NCBI GenBank assembly: GCA_004298905.1
Contig: SCTK01000013.1
Coordinates: 1 to 64,000, forward strand
Length of the DNA stretch: 64,000 bases
Direction of reading: 5' to 3'
Source: Burkholderiaceae bacterium
Lineage (GTDB): Bacteria; Pseudomonadota; Gammaproteobacteria; Burkholderiales; Burkholderiaceae_D
Shown in pieces: positions 41,046 through 52,844 of the stretch (positions are counted from its first letter, which is position 1; each line of letters opens with the position of its first letter). Position numbers and translations under genes: made by a program. Below the pieces are notes generated by a model. It did not search any database and was not told the DNA's origin. It saw nothing but the letters and a program-made list of their open reading frames with translations.

Positions 41046-42520
41046 GTAGCGCCCTCAGCCGCTTCGCTGTGCTTGATCCGGTACATGGCCTTGTCCGCAG
41101 CCCGCAACAGGGTATCGGTGGTTTCGCCATCGCGCGGGTACTCGGCCAGTCCGATGCTGGCCCGTACGGTCAATTTCACCTGCGCAATATCCGTCTCGAA
41201 GGGCTGGCTGAAACACTCGTGCAGCCGCTGCATCAAGTGATCCAGCTCGGCGGTTTCAATCGGTCCGGGAAACAGCCCCACGTATTCATCGCCCCCCACC
41301 CGTGCCAGCGTGTCACCCTCGCGCACTGCCGCTGCAAGCCGCTGCGCCACCTGGCACAGGACGGCATCGCCCGCCGCGTGACCATATTGATCGTTGATCG
41401 ATTTGAATCCATTGATGTCGATCAAGGCCACACCGATTTTGCTGTGTGAGCGGCGCGCGTGCGCCAACGCCTGGAGCATGCGGTCGTACAGCAAACGCCG
41501 GTTGGGCAGGCCGGTGAGTTGATCGTGGTTGGCCAGATGCCGCAACAGGTTGCGCTCGGTGTAACGCGACGAGACATCCAGCAGCGTCATCACAGTGCCC
41601 GATATCTGGGCCGCATTGAAACTGCCGTGCACGACATCGAGCGCCCGCACGTTGCCGTCCGGCAGATGACTGACCCAAACGTCCTCGTCGCGCTCGAGCA
41701 GGCGCTCGAAAAGCATGCCTTGCAAGCGGGCAGCATCGCGTCCGATCAGCGCACCCGCCGCCTTGTTGGCGGCGAGAATCCGCCCCTGATCGTCCACCAG
41801 ACACACGCCGGCACCGATCTGGTCGATCAGATCGCGCAGCACTTCAAGACCGCGCAGTGCCTCGCGATAGCGCCGCCGCAGCAGCGTCAGGATGACAACA
41901 AAATTCGCCAGCGCCAGCAAGAACGCGCCCGTATGCACGGCGCGCAAATAGCGTGTGCTGCGCGTGGCGTGCATCTCGATTTGCGTGGTCAGCTGATTCA
42001 TCGTGCGCACCAGCGCCGGGCCGTCGCGCCGCATCACGGCAATCGCGGTGATCAAATCGGCATCGTTCTTTCCCGGTGGCGGCAAGGTGGCGGGTAACAA
42101 GGGCTGGATCAATGGTTCGATTCCCGCCCACAAGCGCTGCCCGGTCGCGAGCATTTCAGCCGTATCCGCATCTGCCAACGGCGGGATCGTGAACTTTTTC
42201 CCGTTGCTGTAGATCACCGGGCCACCGTGCTGGAACGCCGCCAATGTCTGGGTGAATTGTTGCGCGCTGTCCCTGAGTTCGTCGCGCGCGCTGCGCGCTG
42301 CTTCGGGGTTGGTGGCATCTTGCAGTAACAGCAGCGCCTTGGTCATGCGTTCGGTCAACATGCGTTGGCGGCCGGCAATGTTGATGACCACCGTATCCTG
42401 ATCGACGCGCCAGACGATGCCATAGTTGATCGCGAGCACGCTGAGATCGAGCACGACGAATAGAGTCACTGCCGCGACCAGCAGGAAATGGGATGACTCG
42501 GTGCGGCTGAACGGCAGCAT
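41009..42520 (-). CDS. Membrane diguanylate cyclase with PilJ-type sensor, PAS and GGDEF
   Basis: 503 residues. A transmembrane helix (about 10-32), a PilJ/NIT-like periplasmic domain with NIAGRQRMLTERMTKALLLL, a second helix (about 195-215), a PAS domain (about 230-335), then GGDEF. The active loop is ARVGGDEYVGLF (Tyr in place of Phe), with the inhibitory site REGD five residues before it; DINGFKSINDQYGH gives metal and substrate residues. It should make cyclic-di-GMP with product inhibition. The last 12 residues (from about 492) and the stop codon come from a REP repeat. Confidence 0.87.
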   Translation of the reverse strand: MLPFSRTESSHFLLVAAVTLFVVLDLSVLAINYGIVWRVDQDTVVINIAGRQRMLTERMTKALLLLQDATNPEAARSARDELRDSAQQFTQTLAAFQHGGPVIYSNGKKFTIPPLADADTAEMLATGQRLWAGIEPLIQPLLPATLPPPGKNDADLITAIAVMRRDGPALVRTMNQLTTQIEMHATRSTRYLRAVHTGAFLLALANFVVILTLLRRRYREALRGLEVLRDLIDQIGAGVCLVDDQGRILAANKAAGALIGRDAARLQGMLFERLLERDEDVWVSHLPDGNVRALDVVHGSFNAAQISGTVMTLLDVSSRYTERNLLRHLANHDQLTGLPNRRLLYDRMLQALAHARRSHSKIGVALIDINGFKSINDQYGHAAGDAVLCQVAQRLAAAVREGDTLARVGGDEYVGLFPGPIETAELDHLMQRLHECFSQPFETDIAQVKLTVRASIGLAEYPRDGETTDTLLRAADKAMYRIKHSEAAEGATPFSRRREKGWG

Positions 42521-42626
42521 GCTGAACCCTCCCTTGGCGAGCGCGGCTCGCGATCAGGCGTACTGCGTCGGCAGATGCTCGCGCAGCGGTATTGTTTTTA
42601 TAGCCGATGAAACGCCGAGGCGTTTG

Positions 42627-44697
<2,071 letters not shown>

Positions 44698-44794
44698 AGT
44701 AGCCCGCATTATCCCAGATATGGGCCTGGAAGAGGCGTAAAGCCGGGTCTGAACAAACTTGAGCCTCCCCAGCGACAACCGTGATGGTTTTAGT

Positions 44795-44947
44795 CCCCTC
44801 TCCCGCATCAGCGGGAGAGGGTGGCCCGCAGGGCCGGGTGAGGGGCCGTTGGTGTTGCATTTATGTTCACCGAATTTTCAAAGCAAAGTCAAAAACGCCC
44901 TCACCCGGCGCTCTGCGCCACCCTCTCCCGCTGATGCGGGAGAGGGG
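44795..44947. repeat. Inverted REP pair between thiC and the DUF482 gene
   Basis: Copy 1 (44795-44844) has CTCTCCCGCATCAGCGGGAGAG followed by a second small stem GGCCC/GGGCC and GGGTGAGGG. Copy 2 (44896-44947) is its inverse, with second stem GGCGC/GCGCC. The second stem differs between copies on both sides at once, so pairing is kept. 51 bp separate the copies. Confidence 0.88.
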
Positions 44948-44991
44948 AAGGAAAACAAGCACCCTCCCAATAGTTACGCTAACCTCGCTGC

Positions 44992-46188
44992 ATGTCCAAT
45001 CCATCACCCTCTGCCGAACTGCGCATTTTTTCCGCACTGGCTGACCTTCCTGCAGCCGCGTGGAATGCGCTGGTTGAAAAACACGGCGGCAATCAACCCT
45101 TCCTGCGCCACGAATTTCTCAACGCATTCGAAGCAACCGGCTGCGTCGGCGAATCGAAAGGCCAGCACACCGGCTGGCAACCCGCGCACATCACGCTGTG
45201 GGAAAAAGGTTCACTCGTCGGCGCCATGCCCGCCTATCTCAAATACCACTCCTACGGCGAATACGTATTCGACTGGGCCTGGGCCGATGCGTATCAAAGA
45301 AATGGATTGGACTATTACCCCAAGCTGCTCGCCGCGATTCCGTTTTCGCCGATCACTGGCGCACGCCTGCTCACCGACACACCCGCACGCAAAGCTCTGC
45401 TCGCGCAAGGCGCCATCGCCGCCGCCAGAGAGTTAGGCGCATCCTCATTCCACTGCCTGTTTCCGCTGGACGAAGAAATCGCCCCGCTGCAACACGCCGG
45501 CATGCTCACCCGCCACGGCACGCAATTCCACTGGCAAAACAAACCCGGCACAGGCTACGCCAGCTTCGACGAATTCCTCGCCACCTTCACGCGCGAGAAA
45601 CGCAAAAAGATCAAACAGGAACGCCGCAAGGTCGCCGAGGCAGGCATCACCTTCGAATGGTTCACCGGCACACAGGGCAACCATGCGCTGCGCGATGAAC
45701 ACTGGACCTTCCTGCACCAGTGCTACCGCAACACCTACCGCCTGCACCGCTCCACGCCCTATCTCAACCTCGACTTCTTCCGCCTGCTCGGCCAGCGCAT
45801 GCCCGACAACTGCCTCATCGTCATCGGCAGCCGAAATGAAAAACCGCTCTGCGCCGCCTTCAACATCTACGACCGCACCACCCTATGGGGCCGCTACTGG
45901 GGCGCACTCGAAACCATCCCCAACCTGCACTTCGAAACCTGCTACTACCAAGCCCTCGAATTCTGCATCGCCCGCAACATCCAACTCTTCGAAGGCGGCG
46001 CCCAAGGCGAACACAAACTCGCCCGCGGCCTCATGCCCGAACAAACGCAATCCATGCACTGGCTAGCGCACCCGGAATTCAGCGAAGCAGTGGAACAGTT
46101 TCTGGAGAGGGAACAGCGGGGGGTGGCGGGGTATATCGAGGAGCTTAAGGAGCATGCACCGTTTCGGAAGCTAGGACAAAATTCCTGA
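44992..46188 (+). CDS. DUF482 (COG3146) GNAT-like acyltransferase
   Basis: 398 residues. The family is sometimes called peptidoglycan-biosynthesis-like and has two GNAT folds related to FemX aminoacyl transferases. Signature segments are ALVEKHGGNQPFLRHEFLNAFE, the EYVFDWAWADAY block, TREKRKKIKQERRKVAEAGI and the C-terminal FEGGAQGEHKLARGLMPEQT. The substrate is unknown. Single gene, between a REP pair and the Fic gene, in GC-rich codons like the core genes. Confidence 0.83.
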   Translation: MSNPSPSAELRIFSALADLPAAAWNALVEKHGGNQPFLRHEFLNAFEATGCVGESKGQHTGWQPAHITLWEKGSLVGAMPAYLKYHSYGEYVFDWAWADAYQRNGLDYYPKLLAAIPFSPITGARLLTDTPARKALLAQGAIAAARELGASSFHCLFPLDEEIAPLQHAGMLTRHGTQFHWQNKPGTGYASFDEFLATFTREKRKKIKQERRKVAEAGITFEWFTGTQGNHALRDEHWTFLHQCYRNTYRLHRSTPYLNLDFFRLLGQRMPDNCLIVIGSRNEKPLCAAFNIYDRTTLWGRYWGALETIPNLHFETCYYQALEFCIARNIQLFEGGAQGEHKLARGLMPEQTQSMHWLAHPEFSEAVEQFLEREQRGVAGYIEELKEHAPFRKLGQNS

Positions 46189-46322
46189 CATTATTCGACG
46201 GCCCGTTTTGCTCGCAACCGCACCACCACATCGGCCACCGGCTTGGCCGCATTTTGGGTGCCAATGGGTCTTTTTCTGGTGGACTTATTTAATGGGTGTA
46301 ATTGGGTGTATTATTGGTTTCC

Positions 46323-47372
46323 ATGATTCGCACCGATACCCTCCAGATCACCCCGGAGATTCTGACGCTGATTGCCAGGATCGACGAATTCAAAGGCGCG
46401 TGGCGCGCCTTGGGTACGCTTGCGCCGGATCGGTTGTCGGCGCTGTTGCGGGTGGCGACGATTGAAAGTATTGGCTCGTCGACGCGGATTGAAGGCAGCA
46501 AGCTGTCTGATCGTGAGGTTGAGCAGCTACTGTCAAAACTGCAGATCAAGAAGTTCACCACCCGCGACGAGCAGGAAGTTGCGGGCTACGCGAAGGTGAT
46601 GGAGCTGGTGTTCACGTCATGGCAGGACATCACGTTCACTGAAAATCACATCCGGCAGTTGCACCGCGACTTGCTGATCCACAGCGAGAAAGACGGCTGG
46701 CATCGGGGCAACTACAAGACGACCTCGAACAGCGTGGTCGCCCTGGATGAGGAAGGGGCGCAGATTGGCGTGGTGTTTGAAACGGCGACGCCCTTTGACA
46801 CACCGCGTCTGATGACAGAGTTGGTGATCTGGGTTCAGGACGAGCTTGGTGCAAAGCGCTTGCATCCCTTGCTGCTGATCGGTGTGTGGGTGGTGGTGTT
46901 TCTGGAGATTCACCCATTTCAGGATGGCAATGGCCGTCTGAGCCGGGTGTTGACCACGCTGCTGCTTCTGCAATCGGGCTATGCCTATGTGCCGTATAGC
47001 TCGCTGGAGAGCGTGATCGAGCACAGCAAGGAAGCTTACTATCTGGCGCTGCGGCAAACGCAGGGCACGATCCGTACCGATGCGCCGAACTGGCAACCCT
47101 GGCTGGTGTTTTTCCTGCGGGCGTTGGCGGAGCAGTTGACGCGTCTGAATAAGAAGGTCGAGCGCGAGAAACTGGTGCTGGCGACACTGCCGGAATTGTC
47201 GTTGCAGATTGTCGAGTTCGCGCGCGAACATGGCCGCATCACGATGGCCGAGGCGATCAAACTGACGGGCGGCAACCGCAATACTCTCAAGCAGCATTTC
47301 CGTGCACTGGTCGAGCGCGGCCACCTGAGCCAGCAAGGCAGTGGGCGCGGCGCGTGGTATGAATTGCGCTAA
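46323..47372 (+). CDS. Fic family AMP-transferase with own inhibitory helix
   Basis: 349 residues from the ATG at 46323. The Fic core motif HPFQDGNGRLSR starts at His197, so the catalytic His and anion-binding loop are intact. The N-terminal inhibitory motif S53-TRI-E57-G58 (S/TxxxE) is present, making it a self-inhibited class II Fic protein. A C-terminal winged-helix segment (ITMAEAIKLTGGNRNTLKQHFRAL, positions about 304-327, no longer quoted in full) could bind DNA. It would AMPylate an unknown target. Upstream there are 10-bp spaced repeats GGGTGTA, and downstream a perfect palindrome. Confidence 0.9.
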   Translation: MIRTDTLQITPEILTLIARIDEFKGAWRALGTLAPDRLSALLRVATIESIGSSTRIEGSKLSDREVEQLLSKLQIKKFTTRDEQEVAGYAKVMELVFTSWQDITFTENHIRQLHRDLLIHSEKDGWHRGNYKTTSNSVVALDEEGAQIGVVFETATPFDTPRLMTELVIWVQDELGAKRLHPLLLIGVWVVVFLEIHPFQDGNGRLSRVLTTLLLLQSGYAYVPYSSLESVIEHSKEAYYLALRQTQGTIRTDAPNWQPWLVFFLRALAEQLTRLNKKVEREKLVLATLPELSLQIVEFAREHGRITMAEAIKLTGGNRNTLKQHFRALVERGHLSQQGSGRGAWYELR

Positions 47373-47379
47373 ACCGGCG

Positions 47380-47412
47380 AACTTAAAATAAGGCTTCTTC
47401 TTATTTTAAGTT
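47380..47412. repeat. Perfect 13-bp inverted repeat after the Fic gene
   Basis: AACTTAAAATAAG (47380-47392) and CTTATTTTAAGTT (47400-47412) with a 7-nt loop. AT-only stems without a GC core make a weak terminator, so an operator or small mobile-element trace is as likely. The rest of the 260-bp gap to the PilZ gene shows no gene. Confidence 0.6.
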
Positions 47413-47632
47413 GAGGTTTGCAAAACCTTTTGAGCTAATCCCTCCCGCCTCATTTCCGATTCAGTGCAACGAAGGTCAACGGCCGATGCAAATATCTCCC
47501 AAACTAAGCCATAAAACCCACTAAATTCGACGGATAAGCGGCACTTTGCCTGGCCCGGTGGCGTCTATACTGGGGGCACATTGATGACTAGGCGCGCTGA
47601 TCACTCAGCTGAGCGCTCAGGAGGTTATTGCA

Positions 47633-48055
47633 ATGCGTACATTTATCCGCCACCCGGCGGAAATTCCGATTGAAGTGCAAAGCCCGGCGCAGAGTGACCA
47701 CGCGCTGGCTGCCGATGGGCACGATGTCAGCCTGGGCGGGCTGGCGCTGTCTTCGCAGCGTGCTGTTGAGCCGGGGGAAATCGTGGATGTGAGCATCCCC
47801 TTCGTGCAACCGCCCTTTGCCAGCCGCGCGCGTGTCGCCTGGTGCAACCATTGCGGCGGAGCGTTTGAATTGGGCGTGGAGTTTCTCGATTATGACGATG
47901 CTTTCCGCGCCCGCATGGTGGAACAAATCTGCTATATCGAGCGGTATAAAAAAGATGTGGCGAAGCTTGAAGGCCGCATGCTGAGCACCGAGGAAGCCGC
48001 GTCTGAATGGATACACAAGCACGCGGCCGCATTTTCGGAAGAGGGTGAAGGCTGA
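47633..48055 (+). CDS. PilZ domain protein
   Basis: 140 residues. A near-complete PilZ domain: RTFIRHPAEIP gives the RxxxR element at the N-terminus and HDVSLGGLALS the D/NxSxxG element, so cyclic-di-GMP binding is expected. A helical C-terminal tail (about 100-140) follows. GGAGG precedes the ATG. No effector domain is attached; it could act on motility or envelope targets. The GGDEF protein at 41.0-42.5 kb is a possible source of the ligand. Confidence 0.85.
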   Translation: MRTFIRHPAEIPIEVQSPAQSDHALAADGHDVSLGGLALSSQRAVEPGEIVDVSIPFVQPPFASRARVAWCNHCGGAFELGVEFLDYDDAFRARMVEQICYIERYKKDVAKLEGRMLSTEEAASEWIHKHAAAFSEEGEG

Positions 48056-48064
48056 CCTGCGACG

Positions 48065-49315
48065 CTAGACCGGACTTTTTTTCTCGCTATTCCAGGGTGC
48101 GACTTTCGGCAGCATCAGCATGCCCGGCAAGGCCAGCACAAAACACAGCAGGAAAAATGTGACCCAGCCGGTTTCGGCAACGATGAAGCCGACCGACGCA
48201 TTGATGAAGGTGCGCGGCACGGCGGACAGGCTGGTGAACAAGGCGAATTGCGTCGCGGTATAACGCGGGTCGGTAGTGGCGGCAATGTAGGCCACAAACG
48301 CTGCCGTGCCCAGACCCACGCCAAACGCTTCAAAACCAATCACCGCAGCGAGCAGGAAAGGATTGGCCCCGGTTTGCGCCAGCCAGGCAAAGCCGAGAAT
48401 CGCCACCGCTTGCAGCACACCAAAAATCCACAAGCCGCGGTTGATCCCTAATCGCACGATCCACACGCCGCCGACCAGGCCGCCCACGATGCTGGCCCAG
48501 AAACCGGTGGTCTTGGCGATGGCACCGATCTGCGTCATCGAGAAGCCGAGGTCAAGATAAAACTTCGTGGCCAGCGCAGTCGCCATGCTGTCGCCGAGTT
48601 TGTAGAGAAAAATGAAGGCGAGTATCCACAGTGCATTGCGCCAGCCGGCGCGCGCGATGAACTCACGGAAGGGCAGCACCACGGCGTCGCGTATCGTTTT
48701 TGGCGGCGCGCCATACACCACAGGTTCCTTGATGAGCAAGGTGCAGATCAACCCCGGCAGCATAAATGCCGCCGTAATCCAGAACACCGCTTGCCATGGC
48801 ATGCGATCGGCCAGAATCAGCGACAGCGCGCCGGGCACCATGCCCGCCACCTTGTAAGCATTGACATGCACCGCACTGCCGAGCCCCTGCTCGTTGTCGG
48901 ACAGGATCTCGCGCCGGTAGGCATCGATGACGATGTCCTGACTGGCGGACAGAAAGGCGATGGCCGCAGCCATGAACGCAATCGACGACACCTGGGTGTG
49001 CGGATCGAGCATGCCCATGGCGCCAATCGCCAGAAACAACGCGGCTTGCGTTAGCGCCATCCAGCCACGGCGACGGCCGAGCGGGCCGAAGCTGAAGCGA
49101 TCCATCAGGGGCGACCAGAGAAATTTCCACGTGTAGGGAAACATCACCAGCGCAAACAAGCCCAGCGCCTTGACATCCAACCCCGCCTTGGACAACCAGG
49201 CCTGCAACAGATTGAGCAGAATGAACAGCGGCAGACCGGAACTGAAACCGAGGAAGACGCAAATCAGAATGCGTTGATTGAGATACTGATGCCAGCGGAG
49301 TGGTGTGGCCGTCAT
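48065..49315 (-). CDS. ampG: AmpG-type muropeptide permease
   Basis: 416 residues from the ATG at 49315; the frame is open another 116 codons into xth but without homology. Twelve hydrophobic helices of the major facilitator superfamily, with AmpG features QRILICVFLGFSSGLPL, SPLMDRFSFGPLGRRRGW and ASQDIVIDAYRREIL. It imports GlcNAc-1,6-anhydroMurNAc-peptides into the cytoplasm, where AmpD (2.2 kb) acts. Only 5 bp separate it from the end of xth, so the two are co-transcribed. Confidence 0.92.
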   Translation of the reverse strand: MTATPLRWHQYLNQRILICVFLGFSSGLPLFILLNLLQAWLSKAGLDVKALGLFALVMFPYTWKFLWSPLMDRFSFGPLGRRRGWMALTQAALFLAIGAMGMLDPHTQVSSIAFMAAAIAFLSASQDIVIDAYRREILSDNEQGLGSAVHVNAYKVAGMVPGALSLILADRMPWQAVFWITAAFMLPGLICTLLIKEPVVYGAPPKTIRDAVVLPFREFIARAGWRNALWILAFIFLYKLGDSMATALATKFYLDLGFSMTQIGAIAKTTGFWASIVGGLVGGVWIVRLGINRGLWIFGVLQAVAILGFAWLAQTGANPFLLAAVIGFEAFGVGLGTAAFVAYIAATTDPRYTATQFALFTSLSAVPRTFINASVGFIVAETGWVTFFLLCFVLALPGMLMLPKVAPWNSEKKSPV

Positions 49316-49320
49316 CGTGC

Positions 49321-50097
49321 TTATTCCACCGAATATTCGTACTCGATCACCAGCGGTGCATGATCGGAGAAGCGCTGTTCCTTGTAGATCGCGTCGCGCT
49401 TCGCGGTGGCGGCGAGGCCGGGGGTGGCGATGTGGTAATCGATGCGCCAGCCGACATTCTTCGCCCAGGCCTGGCCGCGATTGGACCACCAGGTGAATTG
49501 ATCGGGATGCGGGTTGATGGTGCGGAACACATCGACATAGCCTTGCGCATCGAACAGCGTTGTCATCCAGGTGCGTTCCTCCGGCAGGAAACCGGAATTT
49601 TTCAGATTGCCTTTCCAGTTCTTCAAATCGATTTCCTTGTGTGCGATGTTGATGTCGCCGCACAATAGAATTTCCTTGCCGCGCGCCCTGAGCGCCTCCA
49701 GGTGCGGCGCCATGGCGGCCAGAAAGCGGAACTTGGCTTGCTGCCGTTCTTCCGAGCTGGAGCCCGACGGAAAGTAGGCGCTGATCACGACCAGCTTGCC
49801 GAAGTCCGCTTCCACATAGCGGCCCTCGGCATCGAACTCGGGGTTACCGAAACCAATCCTTACCGCTTGCGGGGTATGGCGCGTGTACAAACCGACGCCG
49901 CTGTAGCCGGGTTTTTCGGCATAATGGAAGTGCCCGTGCAAATCGCCCGGACGCAGGAATTGCTCGGTCATGTCACCGGCCAGCGCTTTCAGTTCCTGCA
50001 CGCACACGATGTCGGCCTGCTGCGTCGCGAGCCAGTCGAACACGCCCTTGCGGGCCGCCGAGCGTATGCCGTTGAGATTGATTGAAATGACTTTCAT
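49321..50097 (-). CDS. xth: Exodeoxyribonuclease III
   Basis: 258 residues from the ATG at 50097 ([20 protein letters not shown]), aligned with XthA starts. AP-endonuclease and 3'-5' exonuclease of base-excision repair. Metal and catalytic residues are in [32 protein letters not shown] and [11 protein letters not shown]. Divergent from pyrE with only 9 bp between start codons, and no clear Shine-Dalgarno for either. Confidence 0.95.
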   Translation of the reverse strand: MKVISINLNGIRSAARKGVFDWLATQQADIVCVQELKALAGDMTEQFLRPGDLHGHFHYAEKPGYSGVGLYTRHTPQAVRIGFGNPEFDAEGRYVEADFGKLVVISAYFPSGSSSEERQQAKFRFLAAMAPHLEALRARGKEILLCGDINIAHKEIDLKNWKGNLKNSGFLPEERTWMTTLFDAQGYVDVFRTINPHPDQFTWWSNRGQAWAKNVGWRIDYHIATPGLAATAKRDAIYKEQRFSDHAPLVIEYEYSVE

Positions 50098-50106
50098 GGG
50101 ATTTTT

Positions 50107-50769
50107 GTGAGTTCTGATACACGCCAGGAATTTATTGCGTTCGCCGTGCAAACTGGAGTTTTGCGCTTCGGCGAATTTGTCACCAAGGCGGGACGCACCT
50201 CGCCGTATTTCTTCAATGCCGGTTTGTTCAACGACGGCGCCAGCCTCGGCGCCCTCGCCGGATTCTATGCCAAAACCCTGCGCGATTCGGGCGTAGCCTT
50301 CGACATGCTGTTCGGCCCGGCCTACAAAGGCATTACGCTCGCTTCGGCCACCGCCGTGGCACTGGCACAGCAGGGCCATAATGTGCCCTTCGCCTTCAAC
50401 CGCAAGGAAGCCAAGGATCACGGCGAAGGCGGCACACTGGTCGGCGCCAAGGTGGCGGGCCGGGTGGTGATCATCGACGATGTGATTTCGGCTGGCACTT
50501 CGGTGCGTGAATCGGTGAGCCTGATTCGCGCCGCCGGGGCCACGCCCTGCGCTGTGCTGATCGCGCTCGATCGCATGGAACGCGGCGCGAAAGATGGGGT
50601 GATGAGCACCCAATCTGCCGTGCAGGCAGTGGAACAGGAATTCGGTCTGCCCGTTATCAGTATCGCCAACCTCAATGATTTGCTGACGTATCTGCGCACG
50701 CGCGCCGATCCTGCGCTATACAAGTATCAAGAAGCCGTCGAAAATTACCGACAACAGTATGGTGTTTAA
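50107..50769 (+). CDS. pyrE: Orotate phosphoribosyltransferase
   Basis: 220 residues from a GTG at 50107; residues [20 protein letters not shown] align with PyrE N-termini. It makes OMP from orotate and [23 protein letters not shown], the catalytic loop [12 protein letters not shown] and the PRPP motif [13 protein letters not shown] are intact. Its ribosome binding region would lie within the divergent xth gene. A DUF4124 gene follows by 18 bp. Confidence 0.96.
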   Translation: MSSDTRQEFIAFAVQTGVLRFGEFVTKAGRTSPYFFNAGLFNDGASLGALAGFYAKTLRDSGVAFDMLFGPAYKGITLASATAVALAQQGHNVPFAFNRKEAKDHGEGGTLVGAKVAGRVVIIDDVISAGTSVRESVSLIRAAGATPCAVLIALDRMERGAKDGVMSTQSAVQAVEQEFGLPVISIANLNDLLTYLRTRADPALYKYQEAVENYRQQYGV

Positions 50770-50787
50770 CGTCCACGAGACCTTGCA

Positions 50788-51402
50788 ATGACTCAAACCC
50801 TGCGCCGCTGCCTGCCCTTGCTTGCCTTGCTGCTGTCTGCGACTGCATCGGCGCAACGCATTTTTGTTTGCAAGGATCCCGTCACCGGCCACACGCTGAC
50901 TTCCGATCGCCCCATCCCGGAATGTTCGCAGAGTACTGTGCGCGAATTGCGCAAGGATGGCAGCACGCTGCGCGTGATTCCACCGCCTCTCACAGCGGCG
51001 GAGCGACAAGCCAAGGAAGAGGAAACAGCGCGACTCAAACAGGAAGAAATCGCCCAGGCAGAGCAAAAGCGGCGCGACCAGGTTCTGCTCGCCAGTTACA
51101 CCAACGAAGCTGCGCTGGAAGAAGCGCGGGCGCGGCAAGTGGAGCCTCTGCAGGATGACATCAAGCACGCGCAACAACGCCTTGAGCTGGCACAGAAAGA
51201 GCTGGCGTCTGCGCAACAGGATGCCAAGCCTTACGGCAAGAAACCGCTCCCTTTCGGCATCCAGCAACGGCTGATGCGCAGCGACGCGAGCATCAAGGGC
51301 GAACAAACGGTGATCGATAGCAAGCGCGGCGAGATCGACAAGACCAACAAGAAATTCGACGAAGACCGGGCGCGCTTCCGCATCCTGACCGGGAAAAACT
51401 AG
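50788..51402 (+). CDS. DUF4124 periplasmic coiled-coil protein
   Basis: 204 residues. Signal peptide LLALLLSATASAQ, then a DUF4124 module (RIFVCKDPVTGHTLTSDRPIPEC) with two Cys, then long charged helices (about 70-200) rich in E, K, Q and A, likely coiled coil. Function unknown. It follows pyrE closely and converges on gatB. Confidence 0.78.
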   Translation: MTQTLRRCLPLLALLLSATASAQRIFVCKDPVTGHTLTSDRPIPECSQSTVRELRKDGSTLRVIPPPLTAAERQAKEEETARLKQEEIAQAEQKRRDQVLLASYTNEAALEEARARQVEPLQDDIKHAQQRLELAQKELASAQQDAKPYGKKPLPFGIQQRLMRSDASIKGEQTVIDSKRGEIDKTNKKFDEDRARFRILTGKN

Positions 51403-51414
51403 GCTGGCGTTTTT

Positions 51415-52842
51415 TCAGCTCAGCTTCTTCTTCAGTAGTTCATTCACCTGTGCCGGATTGGCCTTGCCCTTGGTGGCTTTCATGCACTGACCGACCAGCG
51501 CGTTGAATGCCTTGTCCTTGCCGGATTTGAATTCGGCGACCATGGCCGCATTAGCGGCCAGCACTTCGTCGATGATTTTTTCAATCGCACCCGTATCGGA
51601 AATCTGCTTTAGGCCACGCGCCTCGATCACGTTGTCGGCACTCTCGCCCTCACGCGCCCACAAGGCGGCAAACACTTCCTTGGCGGTTTTATTGTTGATG
51701 GTGTTGTCGAGAATGCGGTTGATCAGCCCCGCCAGCTGGACTGGCTGCACAGGCGCCTGATCGACCGCCAGCGCTGCTTCGTTCAAGGCAGCGGAAAATT
51801 CCCCCATCACCCAGTTGGCAGCAATCTTCTTGTCAGCCACCGTCTGCACCACGGCCATGTAATACGTCGCCAGCGCCTTGCTGCCCGTCAGAATTTGCGC
51901 ATCGTATTCCGACAAACCATAGTCCTGCACGAAGCGTTGCCGCAATGCCCCCGGCAATTCGGGCAAAGAATTTTTTACGGTCTCGATCCACTCGGCGGCA
52001 ATCGCCACTGGCAACAGATCGGGGTCGGGAAAATAGCGGTAATCGTGCGCATCTTCCTTGCTGCGCATGGCGCGCGTTTCATCGCGGTCGGGATCGAACA
52101 ATACGGTCGCTTGCTGGATCGAACCACCGTCTTCCAGCGTTTCGATTTGATAGCGCACTTCGGCATTGATCGCTTGTTCGAGAAAACGGAAACTGTTGAG
52201 GTTCTTGATCTCGCGGCGCGTGCCGAAGGGTTGACCCGGTTTGCGGATCGACACGTTGGCGTCGCAGCGGAAGCTGCCTTCCTGCATATTGCCGTCGCAA
52301 ATGCCCAGCCACATCACCAGGCTGTGCAGTGCCTTGGCGTAGGCGACGGCTTCCTTCGCCGAGCGCATGTCGGGTTCGGTGACGATTTCCAGCAGCGGGG
52401 TACCGGCGCGGTTCAAATCGATGCCGGTCATGCCCGCGAAATCTTCGTGCAGCGATTTACCGGCATCTTCTTCCAGGTGCGCGCGCGTGAGCTGCACCGT
52501 TTTCATCTGATCTTCCACCAGGAAACTGAGCGTGCCGCCCTGCACCACGGGAATCTCGTACTGGCTGATCTGGTAACCCTTGGGCAGATCGGGGTAGAAA
52601 TAATTCTTGCGTGCAAAGATCGACTCCGGCGCAATCTTCGCGCCGACCGCCAGACCAAACTTGATCGCGCATTCCACCGCGCCGCGATTCAACACCGGCA
52701 AGGTACCCGGCAAAGCGAGATCCACCGCACAGGCTTGCGTGTTAGCGTCCGCGCCAAAGGCCGTACTGGCGCCGGAAAAAATTTTCGATTGCGTAGCGAG
52801 CTGCGCATGCGTTTCCAGCCCGATGACGACTTCCCATTGCAT
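51415..52842 (-). CDS. gatB: Asp/Glu-tRNA amidotransferase subunit B
   Basis: 475 residues from the ATG at 52842 ([15 protein letters not shown]), as in other GatB. It activates misacylated Glu-tRNA-Gln and Asp-tRNA-Asn for amidation. [27 protein letters not shown]-like [19 protein letters not shown] and the C-terminal YqeY-like tail ([21 protein letters not shown]) are all present. Last gene of gatC-gatA-gatB. Confidence 0.97.
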   Translation of the reverse strand: MQWEVVIGLETHAQLATQSKIFSGASTAFGADANTQACAVDLALPGTLPVLNRGAVECAIKFGLAVGAKIAPESIFARKNYFYPDLPKGYQISQYEIPVVQGGTLSFLVEDQMKTVQLTRAHLEEDAGKSLHEDFAGMTGIDLNRAGTPLLEIVTEPDMRSAKEAVAYAKALHSLVMWLGICDGNMQEGSFRCDANVSIRKPGQPFGTRREIKNLNSFRFLEQAINAEVRYQIETLEDGGSIQQATVLFDPDRDETRAMRSKEDAHDYRYFPDPDLLPVAIAAEWIETVKNSLPELPGALRQRFVQDYGLSEYDAQILTGSKALATYYMAVVQTVADKKIAANWVMGEFSAALNEAALAVDQAPVQPVQLAGLINRILDNTINNKTAKEVFAALWAREGESADNVIEARGLKQISDTGAIEKIIDEVLAANAAMVAEFKSGKDKAFNALVGQCMKATKGKANPAQVNELLKKKLS

Positions 52843-52844
52843 GT

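Noticed and set aside
42609-42624. AAACGCC/GGCGTTT palindrome after thiC as a terminator
   Set aside because: There is no T run on the minus strand after the stem, so intrinsic termination is not supported.
48065-49663. A longer AmpG with 116 extra N-terminal residues
   Set aside because: The extension lies in antisense of xth and is Arg/His-rich without transmembrane character; the ATG at 49315 fits AmpG.
49321-50613. A longer exonuclease III starting at 50613
   Set aside because: The added part is antisense to pyrE; XthA homologues start at [10 protein letters not shown] (50097).
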